Below, in pieces: positions 23,096 to 36,138 of a DNA stretch of 64,000 nucleotides. Below the pieces are notes generated by a model. It had not been told where the DNA came from, did no database searches, and worked only from the letters and a program-made list of their open reading frames with translations. Source of the stretch: Sipunculus nudus (lineage: Eukaryota > Annelida > Sipuncula > Golfingiida > Sipunculidae); NCBI GenBank assembly GCA_026874595.1, contig CM049318.1, forward strand, positions 8,162,741 to 8,226,740, read 5' to 3'. Numbering within the stretch: the stretch's first letter is position 1; each line of letters opens with the position of its first letter. The position numbers and the translations under genes are program-made.

Positions 23096-26000
23096 AAGGG
23101 ACTGGACCTCAGTGTTTGTTGTTTTATTAAGTGGTGTGTTCTGTCCGGCTTTGCTCGGCTGAATCTGTATCCCTAACTGTTGTGTAGCGGACCATTTGAC
23201 CTCTTTTGTGAAAGTATAAACCATATTGTTTCTTGTAACTGTTAAAAACTCCTTAGTAATTTAAAGTTTAGCTGGGCTTATGAAAAGGATATGAACATAC
23301 TTAACTGGAATTTACCAGAGCCATAAATATTTCAGTGTCTTGCTGCTTGTTACACTTCACAAACCATCCATGGCTGACGTCATAAACCCTTTTTATTTAG
23401 ATTCATCTGATATGTCTTTGTCTATATTTGAGACGTAGATCTTACTACAAACCTCGACATCATCATCTGAAGTGTCTGTGTTGTTTGGCCTAGCCAATTA
23501 TATAACACATGACAAGCCATACGGAAAGAAACCTTTTCGGTTGGATAGTACAAAACGCCTCCTAAGATGACCTATTTAGCTGATTTATGTTACTACATTC
23601 ATATATAAACATCTTTTCGGATGACCTCTCATGGAGGTGGACCGATTAACCTGATTAAATTTGAGCAATGTAACTCGTATCAGGCACGCCTAACATTAAG
23701 TGAAGACGAAGAAACTTTATAATGTGCATGCCGCTTCATGTGTAAACAGTATCAATTATTCATACAGTTTTGGCATATGTTGCCTATTGTAAAAATATGA
23801 AATCTGTTTGCTGGAGATTATATCATGGAAGTATCATGTTTTCCTTATCACGAAATTGAAATTTCAGGGTGGTTTTCAAATCTGTAAAAAATTATTATAG
23901 GGTTTTCAGTGTACAATATAGGCGAAATTAGAATCCAAGCATATTAAAATACGCCAAGGTGAGATTAAAATGCTGATTTAAATTTAATTCAAATCCTTTG
24001 CCTGGCCTTGAGGAAATATATTGCATGACAAATAATTTTTTCTAGGTCACTGAAGTACAATACTATTAGGGCGTACCAAGCAGCAATTCTAAATGCTACC
24101 GGATAAAGTTGTCCCGGGAAGCAGGACTTGTACGTCCGATATGAAGGCGATGGGAAAACACTCTCTGATAGAGAACAGGTAGATCAAAAAGAGCCAATAA
24201 TATTTACATAATGGTATATATAAATGTCGGTCTGATAATCCAAATGAGGAAGTATGGAAGCTGTTTTGAAATTTGGGGTTCGCGAGCTCCTGAATACACA
24301 GTAAGGAACCAAAATGTTGCTGAGTACCTTTCAATGTAGGATGTCCGGTTTTATTTGCTAGTTCCAAAAGGGTGGAATATCTTTAAGAATTTTTATCATA
24401 AACAAAAATACGGACAATTAGGGTGGGGTACGCCCCTTACAGTTTTTTTACCTGACCAATACCTGTCTAAGGGGGCCCGGAACACCACCTCGGTTTCAAC
24501 CACGGTACATGGCGAACAGTTTGTCGGCTTACTCACCTAGAACGGGGGTGGTTATAACGGCTAGTAAAGGGGCTTCCAATCCTAAGAAATTCAGGCACAG
24601 AGAACCTGGAAATCTGTTTTTTATGGATGATATTAGGGAAAGGGGAATTAAATTTAGCAATTCATTAGGGCCTTTTAGTAATTATACATGTAGGGATATA
24701 GGTTTTAAAATTGATGTTAAAAAAAACTGTGTAAATATCAAAAAGAGAAGCAAATTCCTCATATCAAGGTTTACCTAAACCAAAATTCTTGCTTGTCTGG
24801 AATTGCCTAAAGGTGTTGCCTGTGCTGACACTCGCATTTGGGCAACGATAAAGGTGACAGCTGGGTGAAGGTTTAACTGTGGGGCCGAAGGTTTAGGAGA
24901 AATTCAGAGGAGATAGATAGGAAGCGCTGAGGTTTATACATTTTTAATGGTGCAACGCTGAATCCAGCCGACTGAAATTTGGATGCAATATTAGTCTACT
25001 TCTAATAGGACATCATGCCAAGTGACAACCATGGAGGACATGTCTACAATCATGCACCAGTGCCACAAGCGTGTCATGCCATTCCCGATGCGACAAAACC
25101 TGGGATGAATTGCACAGGAGCTACATGTGGATCCGTCGTGAGGCCCGGGCAAATGCCGGCACATGGAGCTCAGCTCTTCAATTTTTCAGCCAGACAATGA
25201 ATACATACAATGCTGATTCCACAAAGGGAAGTCGCTACAAGGTGGTGATATTGCGGTTGTTCAGAGGGAGGTCAAAACAGGATATAATGTTCAAAATCGA
25301 AGTAAGGACAAACGTAATTGTAAACTTGTGTTTTCTTGCTTCAACACGTGAACTTAGATCTGATTGGTTTAAGCTAGAGATGTCTTTACTTACTTTACAA
25401 TATAAAAATATACCTCCATGTTGCTGTTACAGTTTCATTAAAACTGTACATAGTACAACATTTAAATTGACAGTTTCAACAAGGGACCCAGAGGTCACAG
25501 CGCTCAGCTGAACTTTGTAAAATACTAGCAACGCAAAATGAACTTATTAATATTTTTTACATGATAGCATTTGTAATCCAAGAGGAAATGGCCTGCTTTT
25601 TGGTGATAATCAAACACTAAATATGTGAATGCAAGACAAATACTACATGTGCCCTTTTTGGACTACATCAAAGATGCAGGAGCCAAATATTTGCCTATGT
25701 GAAAGTAATATGTGTTTATAATACCCACTTGGAATATACGAAACCCTGTTAAATTGAGAATAAGGATGAAACTGTTGAACTGTTGTATAATAATACATTA
25801 GAACTGTACATCTTCAAATGAGCATAAACTCTATCTTATAAGTATATAGTGTATTGTGTAATATGTACCTGAAACCATTTAATCATGCAATAAGGGGAAA
25901 AGGGTTATGGGCCTAAGACTTATACCAAAGGTTATTTGATAAACCAAAAATATGTAAATGTAATTAATAAAATTTGCAAATTGCAAAATGAGCTAAATAT

Positions 26001-26339
26001 TAAATTTCAGGAAGTTTGCCCAAATTATAGATTGAGTCTACCAGTGGTATGCATGGCAGGATATATTGATGGAATGATCCACACTTTTATTGCAATACAT
26101 CACTTGACCAAGCTAAGCTTAGCTTCCCGGAGTGTGGAGTGATTACATGACAGAGGTAAGGCAGTGTGGGCTCCATCACCACCACTGTTAAACTGGGCTG
26201 GCCTGATGTAAACAATACTTCACATGGTGTCTAAAATCTTGAATTAAAGCAACTCTTTTCAGTCATATCTTTTTAAATTTCAGATTTATATAGATTGATA
26301 CCGTATGATTACATGCTGTGAAAATTTAATCAACAGTCC
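23096..26339. other. Non-coding stretch, no gene recognised
   Basis: No exon with splice-site support. Open frames at 24509-24778 and 25071-25511 have no motif I recognise and lack flanking signals; they may be remnants of transposable elements. The region has no counterpart in copy 2. Confidence 0.4.
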
Positions 26340-26910
26340 GAACAGGATAAAACGTGCTCTGGCCAAAGTTGGTCAAAACTTATGGTATTGATTTTTTATG
26401 CTAATAACTTTACAAAATGCAAAATTTAGATCTTATTAAGGGTATATAATTGAATCTTGATTAAATACAGTTATATCCCTGAAAAAAAGTCTCTAGCTTC
26501 AGCAATTTCCATGTTAAATGAGTAAATATATTTCCTGATTTTTTATTAAGTACATAATTTTTAGCCCATAACATTAAGAAATTGTGCAATACTGACTTTA
26601 TTTCTGGTATGTACATAACACTTGTATAAAGAAATAGATATATAAAATATGATAAAAAAAAAAAGAAAAGTGGTTTGATATCAGGCAGTCCTGAAGTGTA
26701 ACAACGGATTTAAATGGAAAATTAAGGTTTTCCCTTAATATCTCGAAGGAACTGAGTCCTTTTAACCCAATTTTCGATATGGTAGGATATTTTTGGACAT
26801 CAAACTGTATGCTAATTTTTGGATTCGTCGGTCAAATTGTTTCAATAACGTGCCCTTTTAACGGACGCCTGGACAGAGGACCTTGACTATTACTCAGATG
26901 AATTACAGTC
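26340..26910 (+). repeat. Dispersed repeat family B copy
   Basis: Aligns with 9870-10395: AGCCCATAAC, TTTCTGGTATGTACATA, GGCAGTCCTGAAGTGT and TTTTTGGATTC, in the same order. The ACGG tract and hairpin are eroded (ACTCAGATGAATTACAGTCA near 26893-26912). Confidence 0.65.
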
Positions 26911-27288
26911 ACTAAAAACGGTGTAAGCCTTTGTTTCTCTTATCACATTTAACAAAATAACCTATGATTTCCTAAGATCCTGAAATCTCCTTGGCCAAGT
27001 AATGTCCATTTGTGTCCAAATATAATAAATCATTCAAAATCCCAAATGCGTCCGACTTATATCAAAGCATCATATAAACGCATATAGGCTTACAGGTTGA
27101 AAATACAGAATTATTACAAGTTACGAAACCTACATTGCAATCTGGTTTATCGTTTTGCAAGAAACGGGGGAAATGCCAGTTCGACAAGCATGATGCTGAG
27201 TATCACACAATGACACGTACATTTCAGAACTTAAAGTTGGTCACAAACCAATAGATTCATGAGGGAGCCTCACAAAGGTCTCTAGAGT

Positions 27289-27323
<35 letters not shown>

Positions 27324-28799
27324 AATATGTGGCAGTCTGACGCAAAGTAAGTGATCAGAATCGTACAGGTTGCCAAAGTCTTGTGCCATAGTGTATTTTT
27401 AGCTTCTTGTTGTATGGTGTATGGGAGGAGTGGAAGCGTGTTGTAGACGAATGAGGAAGTAACGGTTTGTAAGGCTACACCTGTGCATCTCCCAGCGAGA
27501 CAACTGGTGCGTGTGCTTTACTGTGTTGTACAAGGTTTCATCTTGTATGCATAACTAATTTTGAAATTCACCGTAATGTTACGCATAAAAATCTTAACAA
27601 TAATTCAAAGTTAAAAAAAACCAGATTCGTAATGTACTTTAATTATATCGGCTCATCTCTGTAATCCTATATTCTTTGGTTAAAGTAGAACAGTCGGCTT
27701 AAACGGTTGACAATTTACCCTATGTATTAATTTTTATACAAAAATTTTATGTACAGGTGTATTTACCTTCTTGGAACACCATCTTGATATGCACACAGAT
27801 ATTAATAGCATGACTGTGGTAGGGTTACAAAACGTCTTAACCGAGAATTCCATTCCAATTCCATTGCACCATATCATATACATATTGTTATACACAGGAT
27901 GTATGTAATGAATACCTTTATTATAGCACAATTCGCTTTCTTCACTTAAAAATAAAATTCGTCAATTTTAAAGAGAATTTCCTAGGTGTCTTCGTCTCTG
28001 TAACACATTTCAATATGTGTATAATCTGCTGTCGCATGTTTTATCATTTTATAACTTTCGGGGTGAGGGCGTGGTCATTTCCAGAGCCTACCTCCGGCTT
28101 CAACTTGGCAGATACGGGTCTAATTCCCACCACACCTCCGCATATACATTATCCTCGTTAGACTGTCCTCGAAGTACTTACCTGTCATATTCTAATTTCG
28201 AAACTACTCATGGTGGCTCCCGTTTTGCGTACAGACTAAAATGCGGCTGTCGCAAGTCGGAATTTAGTGTATACTGCTAGTACTCCTAATATTGGAGTGT
28301 TGGATTGTATCGGATTCTGTAAATGGTTAATATTTGTATCACATACATGCACATTTTTTTGTTTAAAAAAAAATTTAAAGGGATCTGTATCAAATCATTG
28401 CTTCTGCATAGGGTCTTATACGGTGAAATATAATAAAGGATAAAATGAATTATGAAACCAAGGAGATGTATTATGGAGAGGGAAAATTTAGTTACCCAAC
28501 ACCATTATCAAACAATTAATCATTAAATCCAAAACTCTGATTGTAGAGTTTAGGAAACACACTCACAATACGTTGGTGCTGGGGAAAACGAAGCAACGGA
28601 CAAGATTAGGATCCACTGCGCAGCTGAAGCCATCCTGAACGACACTCCAAACATCAGTGTATACAAGTAATAACTTGATGAGAAAGTTACAGAATCAACG
28701 CTGTGTGTGTATGTGCGAGCTTAGTGAAGCGTGGGCTTGACAGTGTTGTGAACGAACACCGTTAGGTGTTACTTACAGGGCATCGGCGAATGAGGGAAC
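26911..28799. other. Non-coding stretch with CA/AT microsatellite
   Basis: (AC)n then (AT)n at 27291-27321. A short open frame at 28017-28280 has no recognised domain. Nothing else seen. Confidence 0.4.
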
Positions 28800-30865
28800 T
28801 AGTGACCCATGGGCCATGACGGTCACCGGAATTCAAGGAGCATTGAACAATGAGCAAAATGACTGCCAGAGTGCAAAAAAAAAAAAAAATCATGATTTTT
28901 TGTGAAAAGTCCTTAAAAATGGGTTTCAGTGGGCTCTTTGACCTGGCATTCCCAAGATGCTAAGTCGGAAGTTTCTTGTTCAACTGCTGAGTGCTAACTC
29001 AGCCACTCCTTTGGAAAGAGCATTAATCAATTCTATGGAAACAGGTAGGCAAATCACTCCTGAGAAAAGGGCATTAATTTATTCTACAAAAAAGGGAAGG
29101 AGAAAACTTTCAAAGATGGATGGACGTCCCAAATTTCAGAACCATACCTTGAACCACTCCATAGATTGATTTTCTCCTAAAGTAAATATACGGATGGACG
29201 CCATGCGAAAAAGATGGCGCCACAAACCTTGTTTACGAGATGGAGTTGTGGAGAACCTATGGACATGCACGATATCAACCAAGTACACTGAAGAACCACT
29301 TAGATGAACAGACGGCAAGGGCACAGATGGACGCTACCAGTCGAGATTACTGGATGGAGAGATCCAATATCTATGGACATGCAATTTTCAGCTCAATACA
29401 TTGAACCACTTCTGAGATATGGGTTGTTATCTAAATGACACCAATTAAGATTCATACTGTGCAAAAAAAAAGGATCGCAGGTGGCGTCACCTGTCTTTGT
29501 AACGCATAACTACATAAGAGAGGAAACAACTATGCCGGGTTGCGGTAGATCGGCCCAAGGGCCTCCGAAGAGTTCTCCGGAATGAGCGCAGCGGTGGCTG
29601 TGACAGCAGCGGAACCCTTGCAAAAATATAGCATCCGCAAAACTCTGTTTTGGCAGATACCATTATTCTGGGGTATATTTACAAGGCCAACAGCCTGAAG
29701 GAAAGGGGCAACAAAGACCTAATTTCAGGTTTCAATGAAGACTTTTCATGGACTTCCTCGGATGATAAGTAAGAAGATTCTAGGTAAAACAGTGACGATT
29801 TGTGCCCTGTTGAAGCTTTATTTCATGGTTTCAAAAACAGAGAAAAAAATGCGTAAAAATTCTAAATAAACAATGGGGGCCCCAGTCTGCAGGAACTGAT
29901 GAAACATTCCATAATCAATATGCATGCAAAACATCATGACGATTTTCTAAATTATCAATACATTAGTTATTCACATACCTGTCTCTAAGGATATGTGTAA
30001 CAGAGACGTAATTTCAGGTTTCCAAGGAGATCATTCATGGACCTCTGTGGATGACAAGGTAGAAGATTCCAGGTCCAGCGGTTACGATTTGTGCCATGTA
30101 AACAAATGAGGCTTTATTTGAAGGTCTCAAAATGGAACAAAAATACGTAAAAAGTTAAAAAAAATACAGGTGGAGCTAAGAGTCTGCAGGAACTGATAAA
30201 AGACACCACGATCAATAAACGTGCAAAGGATCATGGCGATCAAAGCATTAGTTAATCACATACTGGAGCTTTTGTATCATATTTTTAATTATTCGGGGGG
30301 GGGGGGGGGGGAGTGTACTTACTAGCTCCATAGCTCGGAGGATATGGCTAACAGAGACGTAATTCCAGGTTTCCACGGAGGCCCATGAAGTGTCAAGGTA
30401 GAAGATTCCGAGGTTCAGCGGTTTAGATTTGTTCCAGGTTAACGGACCTTAAGGAATTTTCATGTTAAGTGAGGAAATATTTTTCCTGATTCTTTACAAT
30501 GTCCTTTATGTTCGGGCACATAACTCAAATAAATTACACTTCACGGACTTAATTTCTGGCATGTATATAGAAAATATATATTAGAATACTTCTGGTAAAT
30601 ATTAAATAAAAACAGATCAGTGGTTTGATTTTAGGCAGCCCTGAAGTCTGATAATAGTTTTCTATGGAAATTTGAGATTTTTCCTTATTTTCTTGAAGGA
30701 ACGAAGTTGCAGTGACAAAGTTTGGTAGGAGATCTTGGGGATTCAAACAGTATGCCGAATTTTGGATTCGATGGTCTAACGGTTCCAAACGTGCCAGTCT
30801 AACCGACGGACGGACGACGGACAATGGACCACGGCTATAGCTCAGATGACTTATAGCTGATGTAG
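28800..30865 (+). mobile_element. Composite Helentron-like tandem-repeat element 3
   Basis: Opens with AGTGACCCATGGGCCATGAC, the same start as the elements at 47645 and 59554. It then holds a family D module (28930-29460), three family A units (29470-30430) and a family B module (30440-30860). It closes with a CGGACGGACGACGGACAATGG tract and a worn TAGCTCAGATGACTTATAG hairpin. No coding region. Confidence 0.55.
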
Positions 30866-31310
30866 GTGGCGCCACCAATATCTAAATTTCATATACAGGT
30901 CATGTGACCAACATTTGCATGAAATTTAGTGATGATAGTTCCAGCCGTTTCTGATATTGTAATTGTAGTATCCTTTTTTGGTCAAATGACCTAATTCTGC
31001 TTTCTGTAACTCGGCAAAATTTACCGACCTGGAACCATTCGAAACTTGAGAGAGATTGTTTCGGAGCTATTATCTGTGAAATATTGAACAATCTGGATAG
31101 ACAGTTTCAGCGGAACAGATTTTAATAAAATCTAAATATATGTGGATAGCAAAAATTAAGGAGGTTTTTTTTAGATGACTAATTCTTTTTTGGATAAAAA
31201 TTTGGTGGTGTTAGCTTCTGTCGGTTTTTAGATAGTATGGGTTAACGTTCGGACGACGGACGACGCTGTGCTATCGAATAAGCTCACAGTTTCGCTAATG
31301 AAAACCCCCC
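30866..31310 (+). repeat. Dispersed repeat family C
   Basis: Starts with the palindrome GGTGGCGCCACC, then ATATACAGGTCATGTGACCA. It ends with GGACGACGGACGACGCTG and AAGCTCACAGTTTCGCTAA. Matches 58250-59090 and 62930-63840. Confidence 0.6.
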
Positions 31311-32264
31311 CTGGGCTCCTCTGTATCCCCTGATGCAGCCGGAGACCAAAAGCGGTGAATATCCGATGTTTACAAAATGTATGTAATGATGTATCTTTCG
31401 TTGAACGGATTGTATATATTGTAATCCATTTCTCCTTTTCTGAAAGATGTTTTATTACAGTTATAAAATTGGTAAACTGGGCTGATAGGCAACGGCTTGA
31501 TATAAGCCAGGCCAGTAACAGGAGTCATACAATCGCCGTGACAGGATAATATCAAAATTGCTACTGTTTCTGTTAAAAAAAATGTCCGGAGGAAAAGCAT
31601 CTTGAACTCATGGGAAAACCCATTACAAGGAAGCTCCAGTCAAATGAAATGCTATCCCAGTCTGCAGAGGCGTAGAATGAATGTGGTCAATTTTTGTTTA
31701 TTGAGAAAATAAATTGTATGAAGTTCTTATAGTTAACTTACTTTTATTATCATTATTCTGAGGATGTACATTATCATATTGCTAGCGAACCATAGCAAAG
31801 AATTAAAGTTAATATTTTATATGTAAATATATTCACGTAGCCCGTCTTCTTTACGATGAGAATCTGGGATGCGCATTTTCAGGTTAACACCGGTAAGCGC
31901 GCATCATGCCATATACCGTGTCATTCAGAAAGCAGCATTTGGTGTAAAAGCATCATTACGACACGGCACTGCACTATATTTTAGTACACGTAAATGCAGT
32001 GGCGTCAATTTATCTTCAAGGATTGGGGAGGGAGGGGGGGGGGGAGACTCGCGGGCGTGGGAGGGTAATCAAAGCTTGGACAACCTTTTTATAAACACAC
32101 TCATATAAATCTACAAATATATAAGACCAAAGTTTATAATTTTAATTTCTGATATATTTCAAGTTCAGTAAATTAATATTTTCTCCGAATCACGAGGGGA
32201 TGCTTACCTGGATCATCCCCTTTGCTTAAAAGTGTGTGTGTGTGGGGGGGGGGGGGGGGTTAAT

Positions 32265-32269
32265 ACCCC
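32265..32269 (+). repeat. Target site duplication, left
   Basis: ACCCC directly before the 5' LTR, repeated at 38594-38598. Five bases is the usual size for Ty3/gypsy. The C-rich setting weakens the match a little. Confidence 0.8.
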
Positions 32270-33411
32270 TGTCACCAGACAATAGGTGACAATATGTACG
32301 GTGTTTTGTATCATAGTTTAACGAAGTCTGTTCTCTATTGATATTGACGTGAAGCGTCATCCTAAAGCGTTGACAGGTCTTGATTGTATATATATATATT
32401 GTGTATTCTTGTATGGAATCCCATCGGCTATCAGCTGATTTATCCGTGTCACGCATCGTGTGTAATTATTACATTTGGTATGTGGGTCGCCATGGTGACG
32501 CTAACAGTCAAACTAGGTCACATATATCCTTATATGGGACACTTGAGAAATAAGCCAATCAGAGAACCGGATCGCCGTATTGTGACGACGATTGTGACGT
32601 CAGAGTTCAGGGAGAGACGCTGGAAGCTGCCTTCAGTTGGGTCTTGAAGCTTGAGGTGGCAGCACGCACGCACGGGAATAGGAACATTGAAACGCCAGGA
32701 ACGGCATAGAAGCAAGCTTCTACATGAGGCAAGGACCCAGCTCATGAGAACTCAGCCGTGCTGCCGACAGAGCTTCGTATTGGCGATAAAGTGAGAGAGC
32801 GCGCTCGTCACCTGCCGGCCTAGTTCAGCTTGACCTAGAAACATAACCGCCGTAAGCCGTGAAACCATTGCTACACGAGCAAGGTCAAGGACTCTAAGCT
32901 CTACGTAAACAAAGAGCGCTATTGCATTCATGTGATCGTAAACCTACCCGGGTCGCTGACAAGCAAGATCAGTTGAAGATCGCTAAACTCAGAAAGACTA
33001 TATGCTGCTAACCATACGCTAGATTCTACACAAAACAGTAACCAGAGATCTCTGAAGGAACTGGACTTTATTGTTTTATACAAACCATGGACTCAGTAAA
33101 ATATCCTGTAATTTTAATGTGAAGAACTGTCGTATTGACACATCAACGCACACACTCACATTGGTGTCTCTGTAAGTATTGTCTTGAATTATATTTGTGA
33201 ATTTACCCTGATGTCTCATAGTTTCTATTGATCTAGGTGTATGATTGTCTGGTATTTTAATACACGTCCTTAAAAGAACCTGGAAATGTCACCTGTAATG
33301 GCCGGGATCTAATTTCTTGATGAGTGAAATCAAGTGGCGAGCGGAAACCCATCGTATGGTTTTATAGGATATATCCGTTGTAAAGTTTTCACGTTAAGTT
33401 AAGGGGTGACA
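32270..33411 (+). repeat. 5' LTR of element 2
   Basis: TGTCACCAG...GGGTGACA with inverted ends TGTCAC/GTGACA. Almost identical to 37453-38593; the differences I see are at about 32349, 32371 and 33341 plus one A near 33401. A TATATATATATATTG stretch at 32386 may be the promoter. Confidence 0.96.
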
Positions 33412-33416
33412 TTGTA

Positions 33417-33434
33417 TGGCGAGCGTGCCAGGAT
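33417..33434 (+). other. Primer binding site of element 2
   Basis: TGGCGAGCGTGCCAGGAT starts 5 bases after the LTR. TGG matches the CCA tail of a tRNA. The reverse complement has a G discriminator base, as tRNA-Ser has, but I cannot name the tRNA with confidence. Confidence 0.7.
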
Positions 33435-34131
33435 ATAATTAGCCTTAAAAAAACTGGCTAATTACAGTAAGTTTCAGAAGTTTTGAACTGAGAAAACAGT
33501 ACTGATACCAGACATTCATATACTCAATCTAGAGTTGATCTGAATTAATAATTGGAAATGACACCAAACTGATATTGTAGTGTATACTTGCACAATGAAA
33601 TTACCCCACTGTTAGGAGTTAATATTTATTCAGTGAGAATATTACCTGAAGCACAACATTGTTTCAAGATCGGCATATACCTTGTAGATTTGGCTAGAAC
33701 ACATGCATGTTTTGCGAGTAATGCTAGCTCAGTGATACCTGGACATCATTATTGGGTTGATATAAACCCAGATTAGAGTGAAAATTTTTGATGTTGTTAG
33801 ATACGCCCTGGTATAATTTTTTCTACACTAGTTTGTGATTGGTCACGTGGTAGGGTCTCTTGACAGGTAATTTTACCCCTCCCGATTGGCATGGTAATCA
33901 TAGGTGCATGGTGTTTATTGATATCTTGATATCCATCCGTCCATCCGTCTGACCCTTCGTCCAACCTTCCGTCCGTCCGTCCGTATAAGTAGATTTTGAT
34001 GCGTAGAGCTACCGTAGTGTTATTGTACGGATACCGCCGGTTCGTTAGGTTGGCTTTAACAGTACGTATTTACGGATTTTTAAGAGCGGATATTACTAGA
34101 TACTGGAATCTTACTAGGTTAGAGCGTTACC
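33435..34131 (+). other. Untranslated leader of element 2
   Basis: No coding content recognised. Contains a CCATCCGTCC/CCGT repeat tract at about 33930-33985. The gag ATG at 34132 has a strong context, TTACCATGG. Confidence 0.5.
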
Positions 34132-36138
34132 ATGGAAACGTTAGAGTCACTTGTTAGATGCGGACAGGCCTTGGGGCTTAAGGACCAGGCTTTACAAGAT
34201 TATGTTGAGGCTAGACGGCGTGCGGATGAGGAACGTGAGGAAAGAGCTAGGCAACGTGAAATAGAGAAGGAACAGCGGGAATTAGAGCGCGAGCGAGAGG
34301 CTAGAGCCCACGAATTAGAGGTTCTAAGGTTAAAGTCTGACTCTGGGGTTAAAGAAGAGAGAAGTAGGGATGTATTCCCGAAAATCCAGCTTCCACCTTT
34401 TGATGAGGCTCACGATCAGCTAGATGCGTTTCTTGAGCGATTTGAACGATTAGCTGTATGTCAAGGCTATGATAGGGAGAATTGGGCGTTACAACTGAGT
34501 CCGTTACTGCGGGGTAAGGCGCTAGGGACTTACACACAGTTATCGGTTAGTGAGGCCATGGATTACGATAAGTTAAAGTTAGCCTTGTTAAAGCGATACC
34601 AAATGACCGAAGAGGGTTATCAACACAAGTTTCGGACTTGTAGGCCTGAGCGAGGCGAAACGCCGAGTCAGTTTGTGGTGAGACTGAGTGGATACCTAGA
34701 CCATTGGATAGGGATGGCAGGGGTCGGAGGTGACTACGACGGGGTAGTTAACCTGTTGATGTGTGAGCAGTTTGTAAACTGCTGTAGTAGGGATCTCTCT
34801 ATGTTTTTGAAAGAGAGACGGTGTCGTGACTTTGATAGTATGGTAGACTTAGCCGAGAGTTATACGGAGGCTCACGGTGTACACAGCCTTACAGCAGGTC
34901 CTCGTTATGGCAATAATGTGCCGCGTCCAGCGCAACCGGTATCTCAGCCTAGAGAGAAGCGAGAGGTTGAGCGCAGTCCGGGTGGTCAGACATTTAAGCC
35001 ATCAGGAGGCATCAGATGTTATTTATGTAATGAACTGGGACATAAGGCGCGTGAATGTAAGACTAGTGCCCGGTCGAGGCCTAGGTCTTCCCCTCAAGTA
35101 GGGCGTGCTGCTGGCGATCAGCAGAGGTATAGGACTAATTTTAGCCCCCCGTATAACCCAAAACAGAAACCGGAGACTATGTCAATGGCAGTAGTCGAGG
35201 CGGAAACGGAGACAGTCGGTGCGGTGAAACCGGAAGTAGAGAGTCCGAGTCAGTCGTTAGGATTTGCTGCCCAGACAGAAGGCGGAATCTCGTTACCTGT
35301 GTGTGAAGGGCTGGTGAATGGTAAGTCAGCGAGGGTGCTGCGGGATTCGGGATGTTCCTCGGCAGGAATACGTGAGTCGTACGTGGAGCCGAATCAGTTC
35401 ACCGGACACCAGGTCGAGTGTAGGTTGTTCGACGGGTCTGTAAGACAATTTCCTATGGCTAGGATTAATGTGGACTGTGCGTACTTTGTCGGTACTATCG
35501 AGGCAATGGTGGTCGGGGATGCTGTATGTGATTTAGCGCTAGGTAACGTAGCGGGAGCGCGTGATCCGTATGATCCGGACCCGACGTGGAAGTCTGAGCG
35601 GTCCTCCGGCATAGTGTGTGACGGTGTAGAGTCACAAAAGGAGGTGTTGGCAGCGGTGGAGACACGGAGCGCTGCACGAGAGAAACAGATACCGACGCGT
35701 AGCTTGAATGTTGCAAGCCCAGTTGCCGATGTGAGTCCGGCCGAATTTTTGAAGGCGCAGGAGGAGGATGGGTCTTTAGCGCCGTATTGGAGGCTAGCTA
35801 GAGAGGCTAGAAATGATAGTCCATTTAGAATTGAGGACGGATATTTAGTTCGGGTTGTGAGTGATAAACGGGGAGATCAAGATGGATCTCGAGTGGTGGT
35901 ACCTCAGACGTTACGGTACGACGTAATGAGGATGGGCCACGAAGCGGTTATGGCGGGCCATCAGGGCATAGACAAAACGCACGACCGCGTGAGAACTCAG
36001 TTTTTCTGGAAAGGGATGTATAATGACATTGCTGAGTTTTGCAAGTCCTGTCCCATTTGCCAGAAAACCATACCGAAAGGCAAGGTGCCTGGAGCTACGT
36101 TAGGCCAGATGCCATTAGTTGATAGAGCCCTGGCGTAG
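34132..36138 (+). CDS. gag-pol: gag-protease-integrase N-terminus of element 2 (668 aa)
   Basis: One open frame from ATG 34132. Residues about 28-66 form a charged predicted coiled coil (RADEEREERARQREIEKEQR). A capsid-like region follows with FPKIQLPPFDEAHDQLDAFL and LKRYQMTEEGYQHKFR. A CCHC knuckle sits near residues 296-309 (CYLCNELGHKAREC). Protease follows with catalytic VLRDSGCSS (Asp near 405) and ends with DLALGNV. Immediately after comes the integrase HHCC finger (MGHEAVMAGHQG ... CKSCPICQK, about 602-645). So no RT separates protease from integrase. The frame ends at 36138 by a 1-base shift: the natural continuation is in the next frame from about 36120. Product: structural Gag and protease are likely complete; integrase is truncated. 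Confidence 0.93.
   Translation: METLESLVRCGQALGLKDQALQDYVEARRRADEEREERARQREIEKEQRELEREREARAHELEVLRLKSDSGVKEERSRDVFPKIQLPPFDEAHDQLDAFLERFERLAVCQGYDRENWALQLSPLLRGKALGTYTQLSVSEAMDYDKLKLALLKRYQMTEEGYQHKFRTCRPERGETPSQFVVRLSGYLDHWIGMAGVGGDYDGVVNLLMCEQFVNCCSRDLSMFLKERRCRDFDSMVDLAESYTEAHGVHSLTAGPRYGNNVPRPAQPVSQPREKREVERSPGGQTFKPSGGIRCYLCNELGHKARECKTSARSRPRSSPQVGRAAGDQQRYRTNFSPPYNPKQKPETMSMAVVEAETETVGAVKPEVESPSQSLGFAAQTEGGISLPVCEGLVNGKSARVLRDSGCSSAGIRESYVEPNQFTGHQVECRLFDGSVRQFPMARINVDCAYFVGTIEAMVVGDAVCDLALGNVAGARDPYDPDPTWKSERSSGIVCDGVESQKEVLAAVETRSAAREKQIPTRSLNVASPVADVSPAEFLKAQEEDGSLAPYWRLAREARNDSPFRIEDGYLVRVVSDKRGDQDGSRVVVPQTLRYDVMRMGHEAVMAGHQGIDKTHDRVRTQFFWKGMYNDIAEFCKSCPICQKTIPKGKVPGATLGQMPLVDRALA

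Noticed and set aside
25015-25511. Possible gene fragment (CHSRCDKTWDELHRSYMWIR-type reading)
   Set aside because: No domain I can name, no splice-site support and no conserved partner; left as unassigned.
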